NCBI GenBank assembly: GCA_934402395.1
Contig: CAKRTQ010000007.1
Span: forward strand, 52,257-116,256
Origin: an uncultured Eubacteriales bacterium
GTDB lineage: Bacteria; Bacillota; Clostridia; Oscillospirales; CAG-272
Direction of reading: 5' to 3'
Length of the DNA: 64,000 nt
Within the stretch, counting starts at the first letter, position 1; the number at the start of each line of letters is the position of its first letter. The notes beneath the pieces were generated by a model. That model searched no databases. It was given only the letters and a program-made list of their open reading frames with translations, and was not told the origin of the DNA. The translations under genes and the position numbers were made by a program. This document shows, in pieces, positions 34,488 through 43,239 of the stretch.

Positions 34488-35495
34488 ATGGGTTGGATCT
34501 TTGCAGGCATAATTGCCACACTTGTACTTTTTGTTCTTCTCGGCTTCAGCCGTTCGGTATGGAAGCTTCGTTCCCGTCAGCTTTTTTCACTTGTCGGACT
34601 GCTTGTGATATGCGGAGGCATGTTAGCCACCGTTCCCACGGGTCACACCGGCATACTTACCACATTCGGCAAGGTCGAAGACGTAACTCTTGAGGCGGGC
34701 GTTCATATCAAATCCCCCTTTCAGAAGGTCGTGGTCATGGACAACCGCACACAGGTCGCGCGGGTAACGCTCACCTGCTTTTCAAGCGACATTCAGGAGG
34801 TCCTTGTCGATTACTCAATGAACTACCAGATAGACAAATCCAATGCGCAGACCATATATAAAAACATAGGTACTGATTACTATACAACGGTAATGCAGCC
34901 GCGCATTCAGGAGGTCGTGAAGAGCGTAATTGCCAAATACACCGCAGAAAGCCTTGTGGAAAGCCGCGATGCGCTTTCAAATCAGATCACCGAAACGCTC
35001 GTAAAGGAGCTCGGCGCGTACAATATCGAGGTGGTAAGCACCTCTGTCGAAAACCTTGACTTTTCGGATGCCTTTACAAACTCGGTAGAGGAAAAAGTGG
35101 TCGCCCTTCAGACAAAGCTGAAAACGCAGACCGAGGAGGAGCAGAAGACCATGCAGAAGGAAGAGGACGCAAAGCGTGCCGAAATACAGGCAAAAGCCGA
35201 CGCCTCGGTAAAGGAGATACAGGCTGAGGCAGACGCCAACGTTGCCAAGATCAAAGCGGATGCCGACGCAGCCGTAAAAAAGGTCCAGGCGGATGCCGAC
35301 GCTTACGCAGGCGAAAAGCAGGCGGAAGTTAACAAAAAGCTTGCCGAATCTGTCACCGATGAACTCGTGAAGTATCTCACGACTCAGCAGTGGGACGGCA
35401 AACTTCCCGCATACTTTGTGACCAGCGACGGGACCGTGCTGCCTATTCTCGGCAATATCGGAGCATCGGAGGGCGCAAACACCAACGCCGGGTAA
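34488..35495 (+). CDS. SPFH/band-7 domain membrane protein
   Basis: 335 residues. Two N-terminal membrane helices (about 3-20 and 32-48) are followed by an SPFH domain starting VPTGHTGILTTFGKVED. A long coiled-coil region (about 200-285) is rich in Ala/Glu/Lys with repeats of the type IQAEADANVAKIKADADA. SPFH proteins oligomerise into membrane microdomain scaffolds and often bind proteases such as FtsH. AAAGGATGG precedes the ATG. It shares a rightward unit with the zinc-ribbon membrane gene at 35624. Confidence 0.85.
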   Translation: MGWIFAGIIATLVLFVLLGFSRSVWKLRSRQLFSLVGLLVICGGMLATVPTGHTGILTTFGKVEDVTLEAGVHIKSPFQKVVVMDNRTQVARVTLTCFSSDIQEVLVDYSMNYQIDKSNAQTIYKNIGTDYYTTVMQPRIQEVVKSVIAKYTAESLVESRDALSNQITETLVKELGAYNIEVVSTSVENLDFSDAFTNSVEEKVVALQTKLKTQTEEEQKTMQKEEDAKRAEIQAKADASVKEIQAEADANVAKIKADADAAVKKVQADADAYAGEKQAEVNKKLAESVTDELVKYLTTQQWDGKLPAYFVTSDGTVLPILGNIGASEGANTNAG

Positions 35496-35623
35496 ACAAA
35501 ATAAAGCCGGCGGCATGAAAAGCTCGGCGGGATGAGGATCCCCGGAGCCGTCATTGCCGCCGGAACGATCATAAGCGCCGCCGCACGATCCCTGATATTT
35601 GCATAAACATGGAGGGACAAACA

Positions 35624-36235
35624 ATGTCGTACAAGCTGCCCCGCGATCTGGAAAGGTATGTCCGCGATCACATACTGAAAAGACTTATTTTGCTGAACGT
35701 TCTGCTTGCCGCGATCGGTACAATTCTGATTTTTTTCGGCAGACGGATATTCAACTTTGAAAACCACGGACTCAGAATACTTTGCTATATCGTCACACTG
35801 CTGATCCCGTTTTGGGCATCCGGAGTCCCCGCAAAGCTTATTGACAGCACATGGTGCGGGCTGCTTACCGATATAAACGTTAAGATGACCACAGACTCGG
35901 ATTCACCATCCAAGCCGACAAGGGAAACGTTGTACACAAAAAGGACCGTATACCTGACCGTGGTCACGCCGGAGGGCAGGACGGTGCGGCCAAAGGTCTA
36001 TTCCGGTCCCGATGATGTATCCGGGGTCTGGCATGTCGGCGACACCGTGTTTCACCTGTACGGGACGGACAGGGTAATTGTCCTTCCGGACGGCAAAAGC
36101 GACACCGTTACCTGTCCGGTGTGCGGCAGGTCCTGTGATGTAAACGAATCTCATTGCGCGGGCTGCGGACACACACTTATAAAGGACCTTGACATGATCG
36201 CAAAGACAGCCCGGCAACCGAAAACAAACCGATAA
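35624..36235 (+). CDS. Two-helix membrane protein with C-terminal zinc ribbon
   Basis: 203 residues, not recognised. Two hydrophobic segments (about 19-40 and 48-68) anchor it; the soluble part (70-150) is beta-rich, and CPVCGRSCDVNESHCAGCGH (about 166-185) is a zinc-ribbon-like motif. The start at 35624 is preceded by GGAGGG; an in-frame ATG at 35609 overlaps that site. It lies 128 bp after the SPFH gene with no terminator visible between, so joint function at the membrane is possible. Confidence 0.65.
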   Translation: MSYKLPRDLERYVRDHILKRLILLNVLLAAIGTILIFFGRRIFNFENHGLRILCYIVTLLIPFWASGVPAKLIDSTWCGLLTDINVKMTTDSDSPSKPTRETLYTKRTVYLTVVTPEGRTVRPKVYSGPDDVSGVWHVGDTVFHLYGTDRVIVLPDGKSDTVTCPVCGRSCDVNESHCAGCGHTLIKDLDMIAKTARQPKTNR

Positions 36236-36267
36236 ACAGCGAAATGCAGTCCGCATATAAACCGTAA

Positions 36268-36301
36268 ACGTGGCTGCCGCGCAAATGCGCGGCAGCCACG
36301 T
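36268..36301. terminator. GC-rich 15-bp perfect hairpin, convergent
   Basis: ACGTGGCTGCCGCGC and GCGCGGCAGCCACGT around an AAAT loop, between the convergent zinc-ribbon gene and the threonine-rich lipoprotein gene. It resembles the stem at 22951-22983. Confidence 0.75.
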
Positions 36302-36316
36302 ATGTAATTGGGAAGA

Positions 36317-37240
36317 TTATTTTACAAATGTGATCTCGTCAAAGATGATCCAGTTATCGGCGCTGTATACGTAACCATCGGTGTAGCAACGCATATTGTC
36401 AACAAAGAAGTTGTCGTTGAAGCAGCCTGTTGCGCTGTCCCAATACAGACCGTCACTGCTCTGAGTGAAGGAGGTAGCGGGAACGTAGACCCAACCCTTG
36501 AAGTTGTCCGGGATCTCCATACGGCAGGACTTGATGTTGTGAGTCTCTTTCCATACGCCGTCAAGGTAGTAGTAACCGGTGCCGGAACCTTCGGTCTTGT
36601 CGGGTCCCTGCGAACGGATACTGTTGGTATTGATGGTGACGGACGCGCTCATCTTGGTACCTTCCTTGATAGCAACGTTGGAGAAGTCAACGTAGAAAAG
36701 GATGCCCTTTGCGCCGGCAACGTCGCGGACGGTGGCGGGCTGAATGGTGATCTCGGCGCGGTTGTCCTTGGAGTCAGCCTTTGCGGCGAAACGCACGGCG
36801 TTGCCGTAAATTGCGCCATCGGCTTCACTTACGAACTTGGTGCTGCCCGCAGAGTTGCCCTTGATGAGGTAATCTTCTTCTTTATCGCAGCACATAAGGC
36901 GGGTCAGGATGTCGAAGTTGGAGCCATCGGGAAGCGTCTGCGGCATAGCAAGGCGCAGAATTGTCATTTCGGCATCCGAAATGGTGTCAACGGCGAGGGG
37001 AGCCTCGGTCTCGGGCTCTGTGGGAACGGGAGCCTCGGTGGTCGCGGCGGGAGTGGTGTCAGCCGGCTTGGTGTCGGGAGCCTTGGTGTCGGGGGCTTTT
37101 GTGTCGGGAGCCTTAGTGCCGGGAGTAGCGGTCGAACCGGGAGCCTGAGTGCCGCTGCCGCCATTATTGTTCTGGCAAGCGGTAAATGAGAAGAGCATAA
37201 GCAGAGCAAGAAGCACTGCTGCAATACGATAGAACTTCAT
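36317..37240 (-). CDS. Lipoprotein with Thr/Pro-rich linker, function unknown
   Basis: 307 residues. The signal MKFYRIAAVLLALLMLFSF is followed by the lipobox FTAC, giving a lipidated Cys. A linker of KAPDT and PADTTPA repeats (about 30-85) separates it from a beta-rich domain ending in YVYSADNWIIFDEITFVK. That domain may be a carbohydrate-binding module of jelly-roll type, but I cannot assign a family. AGGAGG precedes the ATG at 37240. It has its own consensus promoter. Confidence 0.75.
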   Translation of the reverse strand: MKFYRIAAVLLALLMLFSFTACQNNNGGSGTQAPGSTATPGTKAPDTKAPDTKAPDTKPADTTPAATTEAPVPTEPETEAPLAVDTISDAEMTILRLAMPQTLPDGSNFDILTRLMCCDKEEDYLIKGNSAGSTKFVSEADGAIYGNAVRFAAKADSKDNRAEITIQPATVRDVAGAKGILFYVDFSNVAIKEGTKMSASVTINTNSIRSQGPDKTEGSGTGYYYLDGVWKETHNIKSCRMEIPDNFKGWVYVPATSFTQSSDGLYWDSATGCFNDNFFVDNMRCYTDGYVYSADNWIIFDEITFVK

Positions 37241-37285
37241 AATTACAGTTCCTCCTGTTATTTGTCCGAAAATTCGGTTATTATA

Positions 37286-37314
37286 ATTATACCATTTCAA
37301 ACGCACCGTGTCAA
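37286..37314 (-). promoter_or_regulatory. Sigma-A promoter of the threonine-rich lipoprotein gene
   Basis: On the minus strand TTGACA (37314-37309), a 17-bp spacer and TATAAT (37291-37286). The spacer end AAATGG matches the divergent promoter 38 bp away. Confidence 0.85.
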
Positions 37315-37352
37315 CCGCAAACGCAGAAAAAACCACAAATTATTCGTTCCGC

Positions 37353-37381
37353 TTGACACGGATATATGCAAATGGTATAAT
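37353..37381 (+). promoter_or_regulatory. Sigma-A promoter of the GDPD lipoprotein gene
   Basis: TTGACA (37353-37358), a 17-bp spacer and TATAAT (37376-37381), 30 bp before the start codon. Confidence 0.85.
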
Positions 37382-37410
37382 TGTTTCAACAAATATCATT
37401 GGAGACAGCC

Positions 37411-39336
37411 ATGAAAAACAGACAAACACTTTTACATTCCGCATTTCCGATCGCCGCCGTGATACTTGCGGCGGCGCTGATGCTCCTTTGCGGCTGCCGG
37501 GGAGGGCAGCAGGAAGTCACCGATGCGCCGTCAACGACGGAAGCTCCGGCAGTAAGGCTCACCCCCGACGGCAGCTGGTCGCTCGTGCGCCCCGAACGTG
37601 CATCCGATGAGCTGCGCGGCGCACTCGGCGAGATCGGAGCGGCAATATCCGCCTCGGGCGAGGGAGAGCCCGCCGCCGTTGATGACTGGCTGGCTCCCGG
37701 CGTGCAGGCGCCGGAACACGAGATACTTCTCGGCGCGACCGCGCGCGAGCAGAGCCGCGCGGCACTCGCCGACATAAGTGCGGGCGAATACACGGTCCGC
37801 GTCTCGGGCGGCAGTATAGTCTGCGTAGGAAAGACCGACGGACTCACAGTGCTTGCCGCGCGTCACCTTGCCGCCCTTATAAGCTCCGGCACCGGGATAT
37901 ACGACAACTACTGCTTTGTCGGTAAGGGCGATTTCCCGCTTGCGGGACTTACCGTCGGCGGCACGCCGATAGACAAATTCACCATCGTTCTGCCCGCAGG
38001 CATCGATCTCTCCGCCGCTGCCGAAAAGCTTTCTTCCGAAATATCAACGCTCTGCGGCGTAACGCTGCCTACCGTCAAAGCATCCGCCGGACGCAGCGAG
38101 CACGAAATAGTGCTCGGCTGTGCGCGCGCGGACACCGGTTCGGCTGAAAAGCCCGGCTACGGAGACGTGCGCGTGTATATGAAAGCGGGAAGCCTCTACC
38201 TTGATTGTGCGAGCCGAATCGCCGCCTCAACCGCGGTTGAATTCATAAGCGCCGAGCTGCACACGCTCGGCGGGGCAGCCCCTGCGATAGACGGTACCGA
38301 CGGCGCGCCGATATATGAGCTTTCCTTCCCCGACCGCAGCGTATACATCAACGACCCGTCCAAAACGCCGCTCATGTGGGAAAACAGATGGCAGCCGACC
38401 GACCGCCTCACTTCATGGGACGCAAAGGTCGCATCCCTCATGCAGACCGACAAAAAACGCGTATTCACCGTCGCTCACCGCGCCGATTTCGGAAATTACC
38501 CCGAAAATTCAATCGAAGCGATAATAAGCGTCTGGGCAATGGGCGGCGACTGCGTTGAGATCGACGTCCGCTTCACAAGGGACGGTGTCGCCGTGATAAT
38601 GCATGACGACACGCTTGACCGCATGACGGATTTTTCTCTGCTTGCCGGTAAGGACGGTCTGCCGACATCAAACCGCGTCTCCGACTGGACGCTCGATGAG
38701 CTGCGCCGGCTCTGCCTGCGCGAGGGACAGGGCGGCAACACTCCGCTCACCCCGTATAAGATAGCCACGCTTGAGGAAGTGCTGACCGTATGCCGCGGAC
38801 GTCTATTTGTCATCTGCGACAAGCCGTCCGAGTGGAGATACTGCGAGATAAGCGGAATAATGACCGGCAGCAAGCCGAACTACCTCTTCCCCATCATCAA
38901 AAAAACCGGGAACACCGAATCTCTTCTCATTTCCTACGGAACGACCGGAACTGCGGTAAACGCCACGCTCAGCGCGACCGATGCGCTGAAGATACAGAAA
39001 TACATATACGACAATACCGGCGGCGGGAAGACGTATTTCTTCCTACGCGGCTGGACCACGCGCAGCACCGCAGCCCCGTACGCACGCACGCTCACCGACA
39101 AGAGCATGACCAATGCGGGTGTGCTCATCAACGGTACGTTCGACCCGTCAAATTCAAAGGTAGCGGCGGACATACAGGCAATATGCGGCGCGTATCCCAA
39201 AGCGCTCATAGGAGCGTGGACAATAGAAGACGCGACAGACAAAAGATCCACGTGGGAATATATGTACGGCCTCGGCGTGCGGGCTGTCATGACAAACAAT
39301 ATCGAAGAGCTTGTAAGGTTTGCTGCGGCAAAATAA
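37411..39336 (+). CDS. Lipoprotein with duplicated N-terminal module and GDPD domain
   Basis: 641 residues. The signal ends in LLCGC, placing the lipidated Cys at 29. EHEILLG (102-108) and EHEIVLG (230-236) each start a similar beta-alpha module, so the N-terminal part is duplicated. The C-terminal glycerophosphodiester phosphodiesterase domain has H356-R357, NYPENS (E365), EIDVRFTRDG (E383, D385) and HDDTLDR (H398), the metal and catalytic residues of the family. It would hydrolyse glycerophosphodiesters or teichoic-acid-like polymers at the cell surface. The ATG at 37411 follows GGAGAC. A strong terminator follows. Confidence 0.88.
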   Translation: MKNRQTLLHSAFPIAAVILAAALMLLCGCRGGQQEVTDAPSTTEAPAVRLTPDGSWSLVRPERASDELRGALGEIGAAISASGEGEPAAVDDWLAPGVQAPEHEILLGATAREQSRAALADISAGEYTVRVSGGSIVCVGKTDGLTVLAARHLAALISSGTGIYDNYCFVGKGDFPLAGLTVGGTPIDKFTIVLPAGIDLSAAAEKLSSEISTLCGVTLPTVKASAGRSEHEIVLGCARADTGSAEKPGYGDVRVYMKAGSLYLDCASRIAASTAVEFISAELHTLGGAAPAIDGTDGAPIYELSFPDRSVYINDPSKTPLMWENRWQPTDRLTSWDAKVASLMQTDKKRVFTVAHRADFGNYPENSIEAIISVWAMGGDCVEIDVRFTRDGVAVIMHDDTLDRMTDFSLLAGKDGLPTSNRVSDWTLDELRRLCLREGQGGNTPLTPYKIATLEEVLTVCRGRLFVICDKPSEWRYCEISGIMTGSKPNYLFPIIKKTGNTESLLISYGTTGTAVNATLSATDALKIQKYIYDNTGGGKTYFFLRGWTTRSTAAPYARTLTDKSMTNAGVLINGTFDPSNSKVAADIQAICGAYPKALIGAWTIEDATDKRSTWEYMYGLGVRAVMTNNIEELVRFAAAK

Positions 39337-39351
39337 AAGCATTATATAGCG

Positions 39352-39396
39352 CGCGGGACGTTAAAAAACTCATTTTGAGTTTTTTAACGTCCCGCG
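39352..39396 (+). terminator. Palindromic terminator, family copy 4
   Basis: CGCGGGACGTTAAAAAACTCA pairs perfectly over 21 bp with its complement around a TTT loop, 16 bp after the GDPD gene. Confidence 0.9.
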
Positions 39397-39465
39397 TCCC
39401 GACCGTACGTCCGCCGGCGTGCGGCACTTTTTTATTTCCCCTGCCGATTATTTTGATATTCGCAC

Positions 39466-39494
39466 TTGTAAATCATGCCATTGTATGATATAAT
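39466..39494 (+). promoter_or_regulatory. Promoter of the exonuclease-DUF2007-thiI unit
   Basis: TTGTAA (39466-39471), a 17-bp spacer and TATAAT (39489-39494). Confidence 0.65.
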
Positions 39495-39548
39495 GATTCA
39501 GTATGGACTTTAACGCCGAACGGCGTATTTATATATGGAGGATTTATC

Positions 39549-40814
39549 TTGAAGGAAACAATAAAATTGCGCTCAGGCGCCACGGTAAAGGCTATCCGCG
39601 GACGCGAAGCGCGAGCAAAAAATTATCTCACGCGCGCCGACCTTGACAAGCTGCACCTGCGCGCATCCGCCCCCGTGGCATTTGAAGAGACCGAATGCGG
39701 TCTTCGCCTCTGGTATGATCCCGAAAACGTGACAGAGGCGGATCCCGAGCTCTGGTACGCCCCGCGCACCCGCCGCGAGACCCTTGAGCTTCCCTCCGGC
39801 GACATCATCGAACGCGTCAGCGTGCGCCGCGCGGCATCACTCGGATATTACACCAAGGAGCGTCTTGCCGGTATGAAGCTTGAGGTGGTCGAACAGCCCG
39901 TGGCATTTTCGCGCCGCTCGGACGGCACCACCGTTTATCTTTACGACAAGCTCACGACCGTGCGCATGCCGCTGCTCTGCGTCAAATGCGGCAAGGACGT
40001 AAGATACCGCAAAAAGCTCTGCCGCTCCTGCTACGAAGCGGAAATGGAGGTGCGCCGTGCCGAGGGCAACGCGCACCGCGCACGCCACTACGGAATGGAC
40101 CGCTCGCGCGTTCTCTTTTTCGACCTTGAGCTTACCGGCTTCTATGACCGCGACGAGATCATTTCCATAAGCATCTGCGATGCCAACGGGAATATGATAA
40201 TGGACACTCTTGTCCGCCCGACGCACACACGCAAATGGAACAAGACCGAAAAGATACACGGCATTACACCCGAAATGACGGTCGGCGCACCCACGCTTGA
40301 GGAGCTGACCCCGCGCATCAAGGAAATATTCGCCGGCGCGGACCGTATAATCGCATACGGTGTATCGACCGACTACAGCCACATAAAATATATCTATCCG
40401 ACCGAGGAGGAGCGCCGTGCCCTCTGGTCCAAGATACGCTGCTGCGCCAACGAATTCGTGCGGTACATACACGAGTGCCGACCGGACGTTGAGCACGCCA
40501 GCCTTACCGATGCCATGGCATGCCTTGAGATAGAATGGGACGGCGTGGCGCACACCTCGATCGCCGACACCATCGGCTGCATGAAGGTGTGGGGCAAGCT
40601 CTTCCCGAACTACTACATCGAGACAGGTGCCGCCGACCCCGAACCCGAGACCGCGGCAACGGACTATTCCGCACACGATGACGACGAGGACAGCGAAGAG
40701 GAGACCGCCTCCATCGATCCCTCGGAGCGTTCCACTCTCTTTGATATAGACCTTTACGCGCTTGCCGCCGACGACGGCTCGGACGATGACAGCGACGCAT
40801 CCGACACCGAATAA
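39549..40814 (+). CDS. DEDDh exonuclease-domain protein with duplicated N-terminal module
   Basis: 421 residues starting at TTG with GGAGG 7 bp upstream. Residues ~3-60 and ~77-135 are a tandem repeat (ET-I/L-x-L-x-SG... Y-x-T...L...PVAF). A zinc ribbon follows (C144, C147, C158, C161). The exonuclease domain has FFDLELTG (D192, E194), HGITPEM, YGVSTDYSHI (D275) and AHTSIAD (H335, D340), the DEDDh set of DnaQ/RNase T. The last ~60 residues are an acidic Asp/Glu/Ser tail. It should cut single-stranded nucleic acid 3' to 5'; the substrate is unknown. The N-terminal module has no family I recognise. First gene of a unit with DUF2007 and thiI. Confidence 0.8.
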   Translation: MKETIKLRSGATVKAIRGREARAKNYLTRADLDKLHLRASAPVAFEETECGLRLWYDPENVTEADPELWYAPRTRRETLELPSGDIIERVSVRRAASLGYYTKERLAGMKLEVVEQPVAFSRRSDGTTVYLYDKLTTVRMPLLCVKCGKDVRYRKKLCRSCYEAEMEVRRAEGNAHRARHYGMDRSRVLFFDLELTGFYDRDEIISISICDANGNMIMDTLVRPTHTRKWNKTEKIHGITPEMTVGAPTLEELTPRIKEIFAGADRIIAYGVSTDYSHIKYIYPTEEERRALWSKIRCCANEFVRYIHECRPDVEHASLTDAMACLEIEWDGVAHTSIADTIGCMKVWGKLFPNYYIETGAADPEPETAATDYSAHDDDEDSEEETASIDPSERSTLFDIDLYALAADDGSDDDSDASDTE

Positions 40815-40833
40815 ATCTTCACGGAGGAAATAA

Positions 40834-41124
40834 ATGAGCAATATCGAAAAGCGCCCCGGCGCCGGGGAGACCGCCGCCGCAGCCGGAAACGACGATTTCA
40901 CACTGCTTACCACGGCGCGCGACAACGCCGAAGCGGCATTTATCGAAAGCATACTTCGCGGCGAGAGTATTCCGTATGTCACAAGACCGCATTCGCGCGA
41001 AAGCTGGAACCGCATCATGATGGGCTTTGATCTCGGCGGCGTTGACTTTTTTGTTCCCGAGCGTCTCCTTGACGATGCAGCAGAGCTGATAGCCCCTGCG
41101 GACGCGGAAGCCGACGAGACCTAG
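40834..41124 (+). CDS. DUF2007-domain protein
   Basis: 96 residues. FTLLTTARDNAEAAFIESIL, GIPYV-like SIPYVTR and GGVDFFVPERLLDDAAELI match the small DUF2007 (putative signal-transducing) fold. The N-terminus is an Ala-rich tail. It lies 19 bp after the exonuclease gene, with GGAGG before its ATG, and 25 bp before thiI. Function unknown. Confidence 0.8.
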   Translation: MSNIEKRPGAGETAAAAGNDDFTLLTTARDNAEAAFIESILRGESIPYVTRPHSRESWNRIMMGFDLGGVDFFVPERLLDDAAELIAPADAEADET

Positions 41125-41149
41125 GGCGAAGAGAACGGAGAGGACAAAA

Positions 41150-42343
41150 ATGTCTGAATTCAGGGAAATATTGCTTTGCAAGTACGGCGAGATCTGTCTC
41201 AAGGGTGCCAACCGCAGCTATTTTGAAACTCTTCTCAGCCGCGAACTGAAATACCGGCTCTCGCAGGTCGGAAAATACCGCGTAATAAAGGGCAGAAGCC
41301 TTGCGCGGATCGAGCCTGAGGACGACTCCTCGGACATGGACGCCGCCTACCGCGTCGCCATGCATACCTTCGGCATAATCGCCGTCAGCCGCTCGGCTTA
41401 CGCCGAAAAGGAAATAGGCGAGCTTTGCCGCACCGCAGTGGAATACCTTGCGGATACTCTGTCCGCCGCCCGCACATTCAAAGTGGAAGCGCGGCGCGCC
41501 GACAAGAGCTTTCCCATGCATTCGCAGCAGATATGCGAGGAGATAGGCGCAGCGATCCTTACAAATTATCATAACCTCAAAGTGGATGTCCACCACCCCG
41601 AGGTGACCGTCATGTGCGAGGTCCGCGAGGAAGGCGCATACATCACCGCAGGACAGCGTCACGCAGCGGGAGGAATGCCGGTCGGTTCAAACGGAAAGGG
41701 GCTTCTTCTGCTTTCCGGCGGCATCGACTCACCGGTCGCCGGGTGGATGATGTCAAAGCGCGGCATAAAGCTTGAGGCAGTCTATTTTGAATCCTTCCCG
41801 TATACGAGCGAGCAGGCACGCGAGAAGGTCATCGAGCTTGCGCGGCGGCTCACGATGTGGTCGGGCAGCATCTTTTTGCACGTTGTATCTCTGACACATA
41901 TTCAGGAGGAGCTTTCGCGCGCCTGCTGCGAGGACTATTTTACGCTGCTTTTACGCAGATATATGATGTCGATAGCATCGGATATCGCAAAAAAGACCGA
42001 CTGCGGCGCCCTTATCACCGGAGAAAGCCTCGGTCAGGTCGCATCCCAGACCATGCAGGCACTTGCGGTAACGAACGATGCCGCGGCGCTGCCGGTCTTC
42101 CGCCCCCTCATCGGAATGGACAAAGAGGAGATAATCGAACGCTCGCGTATGATAAATACGTTTGAAACGTCGATACTCCCATACGAGGACTGCTGCACGG
42201 TGTTCACGCCAAGACATCCCAAGACCCGCCCGGAGCTTGAAAAGGTGCTGGTCGAGGAAAGAAAGCTCGACTTTGAGGCGCTGAAAGCGGAAGCTGTGGC
42301 GTCAGATAACGTGATCTACCTGAAAGCGGATTTCAGAGACTGA
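41150..42343 (+). CDS. thiI: tRNA 4-thiouridine synthase ThiI
   Basis: 397 residues. NFLD- and THUMP-type N-terminal region, then the PP-loop LLLLSGGIDSPVAGW (SGGIDS at 189-194) and the conserved TGESLGQVASQT. It adenylates U8 of tRNA for sulfur transfer to give 4-thiouridine and may feed thiamine thiazole synthesis. No C-terminal rhodanese domain is present, as in most Bacillota, so sulfur must come directly from a cysteine desulfurase. The DUF2007 gene lies 25 bp upstream. Confidence 0.95.
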   Translation: MSEFREILLCKYGEICLKGANRSYFETLLSRELKYRLSQVGKYRVIKGRSLARIEPEDDSSDMDAAYRVAMHTFGIIAVSRSAYAEKEIGELCRTAVEYLADTLSAARTFKVEARRADKSFPMHSQQICEEIGAAILTNYHNLKVDVHHPEVTVMCEVREEGAYITAGQRHAAGGMPVGSNGKGLLLLSGGIDSPVAGWMMSKRGIKLEAVYFESFPYTSEQAREKVIELARRLTMWSGSIFLHVVSLTHIQEELSRACCEDYFTLLLRRYMMSIASDIAKKTDCGALITGESLGQVASQTMQALAVTNDAAALPVFRPLIGMDKEEIIERSRMINTFETSILPYEDCCTVFTPRHPKTRPELEKVLVEERKLDFEALKAEAVASDNVIYLKADFRD

Positions 42344-42406
42344 GCTCTGGTCCCCTTGCCTATCGGAACACAGTACCGGAAAAATAATAAAAATGCCGAA
42401 AAAGGC

Positions 42407-42435
42407 TTGACAAAGCGGCGGGTATAGTGTATAAT
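42407..42435 (+). promoter_or_regulatory. Sigma-A promoter of tRNA-Ser
   Basis: TTGACA (42407-42412), a 17-bp spacer and TATAAT (42430-42435), 61 bp before the tRNA. Confidence 0.85.
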
Positions 42436-42496
42436 ATTCATTGTCGGCTGTGCAGATGCTATCAGCATATACCCGCCGGCTGCAAAAAACACCCTT

Positions 42497-42588
42497 GGAG
42501 ATGTACTCAAGAGGCCGAAGAGGCGCCCCTGCTAAGGGTGTAGGTCGTGAATAACGGCGCGAGAGTTCAAATCTCTCCATCTCCGCCA
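42497..42588 (+). tRNA. tRNA-Ser (anticodon GCU)
   Basis: A 92-base class II tRNA. The acceptor arms GGAGATG and CATCTCC pair fully; the anticodon loop CTGCTAA has GCT at 42531-42533; the long variable arm identifies serine. The T stem GAGAG/CTCTC is perfect and CCA is encoded. Confidence 0.95.
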
Positions 42589-42590
42589 GA

Positions 42591-42624
42591 AAAGACCCGA
42601 GTCACTTGTGACTCGGGTCTTTTT
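42591..42624 (+). terminator. Terminator of tRNA-Ser
   Basis: AAAGACCCGAGTCAC and GTGACTCGGGTCTTT around a two-base loop, with a T tract, directly after the CCA end. Confidence 0.92.
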
Positions 42625-42681
42625 GCTGAAGAACGATATGATATGAACTCTCACCGAACCTGAATGCCGGAGGTGCAGCAT

Positions 42682-43158
42682 ATGGATATTTCATTCGATA
42701 GGAGTAACCAAAAGTTTAATTACAGAGTGTGTGCAATGATAATTTCCGAAAACAGGATCCTCGCGATGCACGATGAACGTTCACCATACTTTTACCTTCC
42801 GGGCGGAAGGGTCAGAATGGGTGAAACGGCGGAGCAGGCGGTGGTACGGGAGGTTCGGGAAGAGCTTGGCGCGGATGTGAAGATCGTCCGCCCATTATGG
42901 CTCAACCAGGCATTTTTCACAGAAGATGTGGACGGTATCCGTTATCACGAGCTGTGTATTTATTTTTTGATGGATATCTCAAATACAGACCTGCCGGAAA
43001 GAGGCGACAGCTTTACTTTGACAGAAGGTACGCATACACATACATTTGAATGGTTGGAATTTGACAGATTGAAAGACGAGTACTTCTATCCTGTCTTTTT
43101 GAAAACACAGATCTTTGAGCTTCCGGATGAGTTTACCATTCACACAGAATCAGAGTGA
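42682..43158 (+). CDS. Nudix hydrolase
   Basis: 158 residues. The Nudix box GGRVRMGETAEQ...REVREELG (41-64) is complete. It hydrolyses a nucleoside diphosphate linked to another moiety; the substrate cannot be told. GGAGGTG precedes the ATG at 42682 by 6 bp; the ATG at 42664 would lie upstream of that site. It ends convergent to the ferredoxin-type gene. Confidence 0.88.
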   Translation: MDISFDRSNQKFNYRVCAMIISENRILAMHDERSPYFYLPGGRVRMGETAEQAVVREVREELGADVKIVRPLWLNQAFFTEDVDGIRYHELCIYFLMDISNTDLPERGDSFTLTEGTHTHTFEWLEFDRLKDEYFYPVFLKTQIFELPDEFTIHTESE

Positions 43159-43239
43159 TGACCCCGGTTTTTCCGCAGATTGCCGGCACAGCAGCTCTGC
43201 AGTGATTTCCCGATAGGGATTTTCCGGTCCGCTGTGCTC

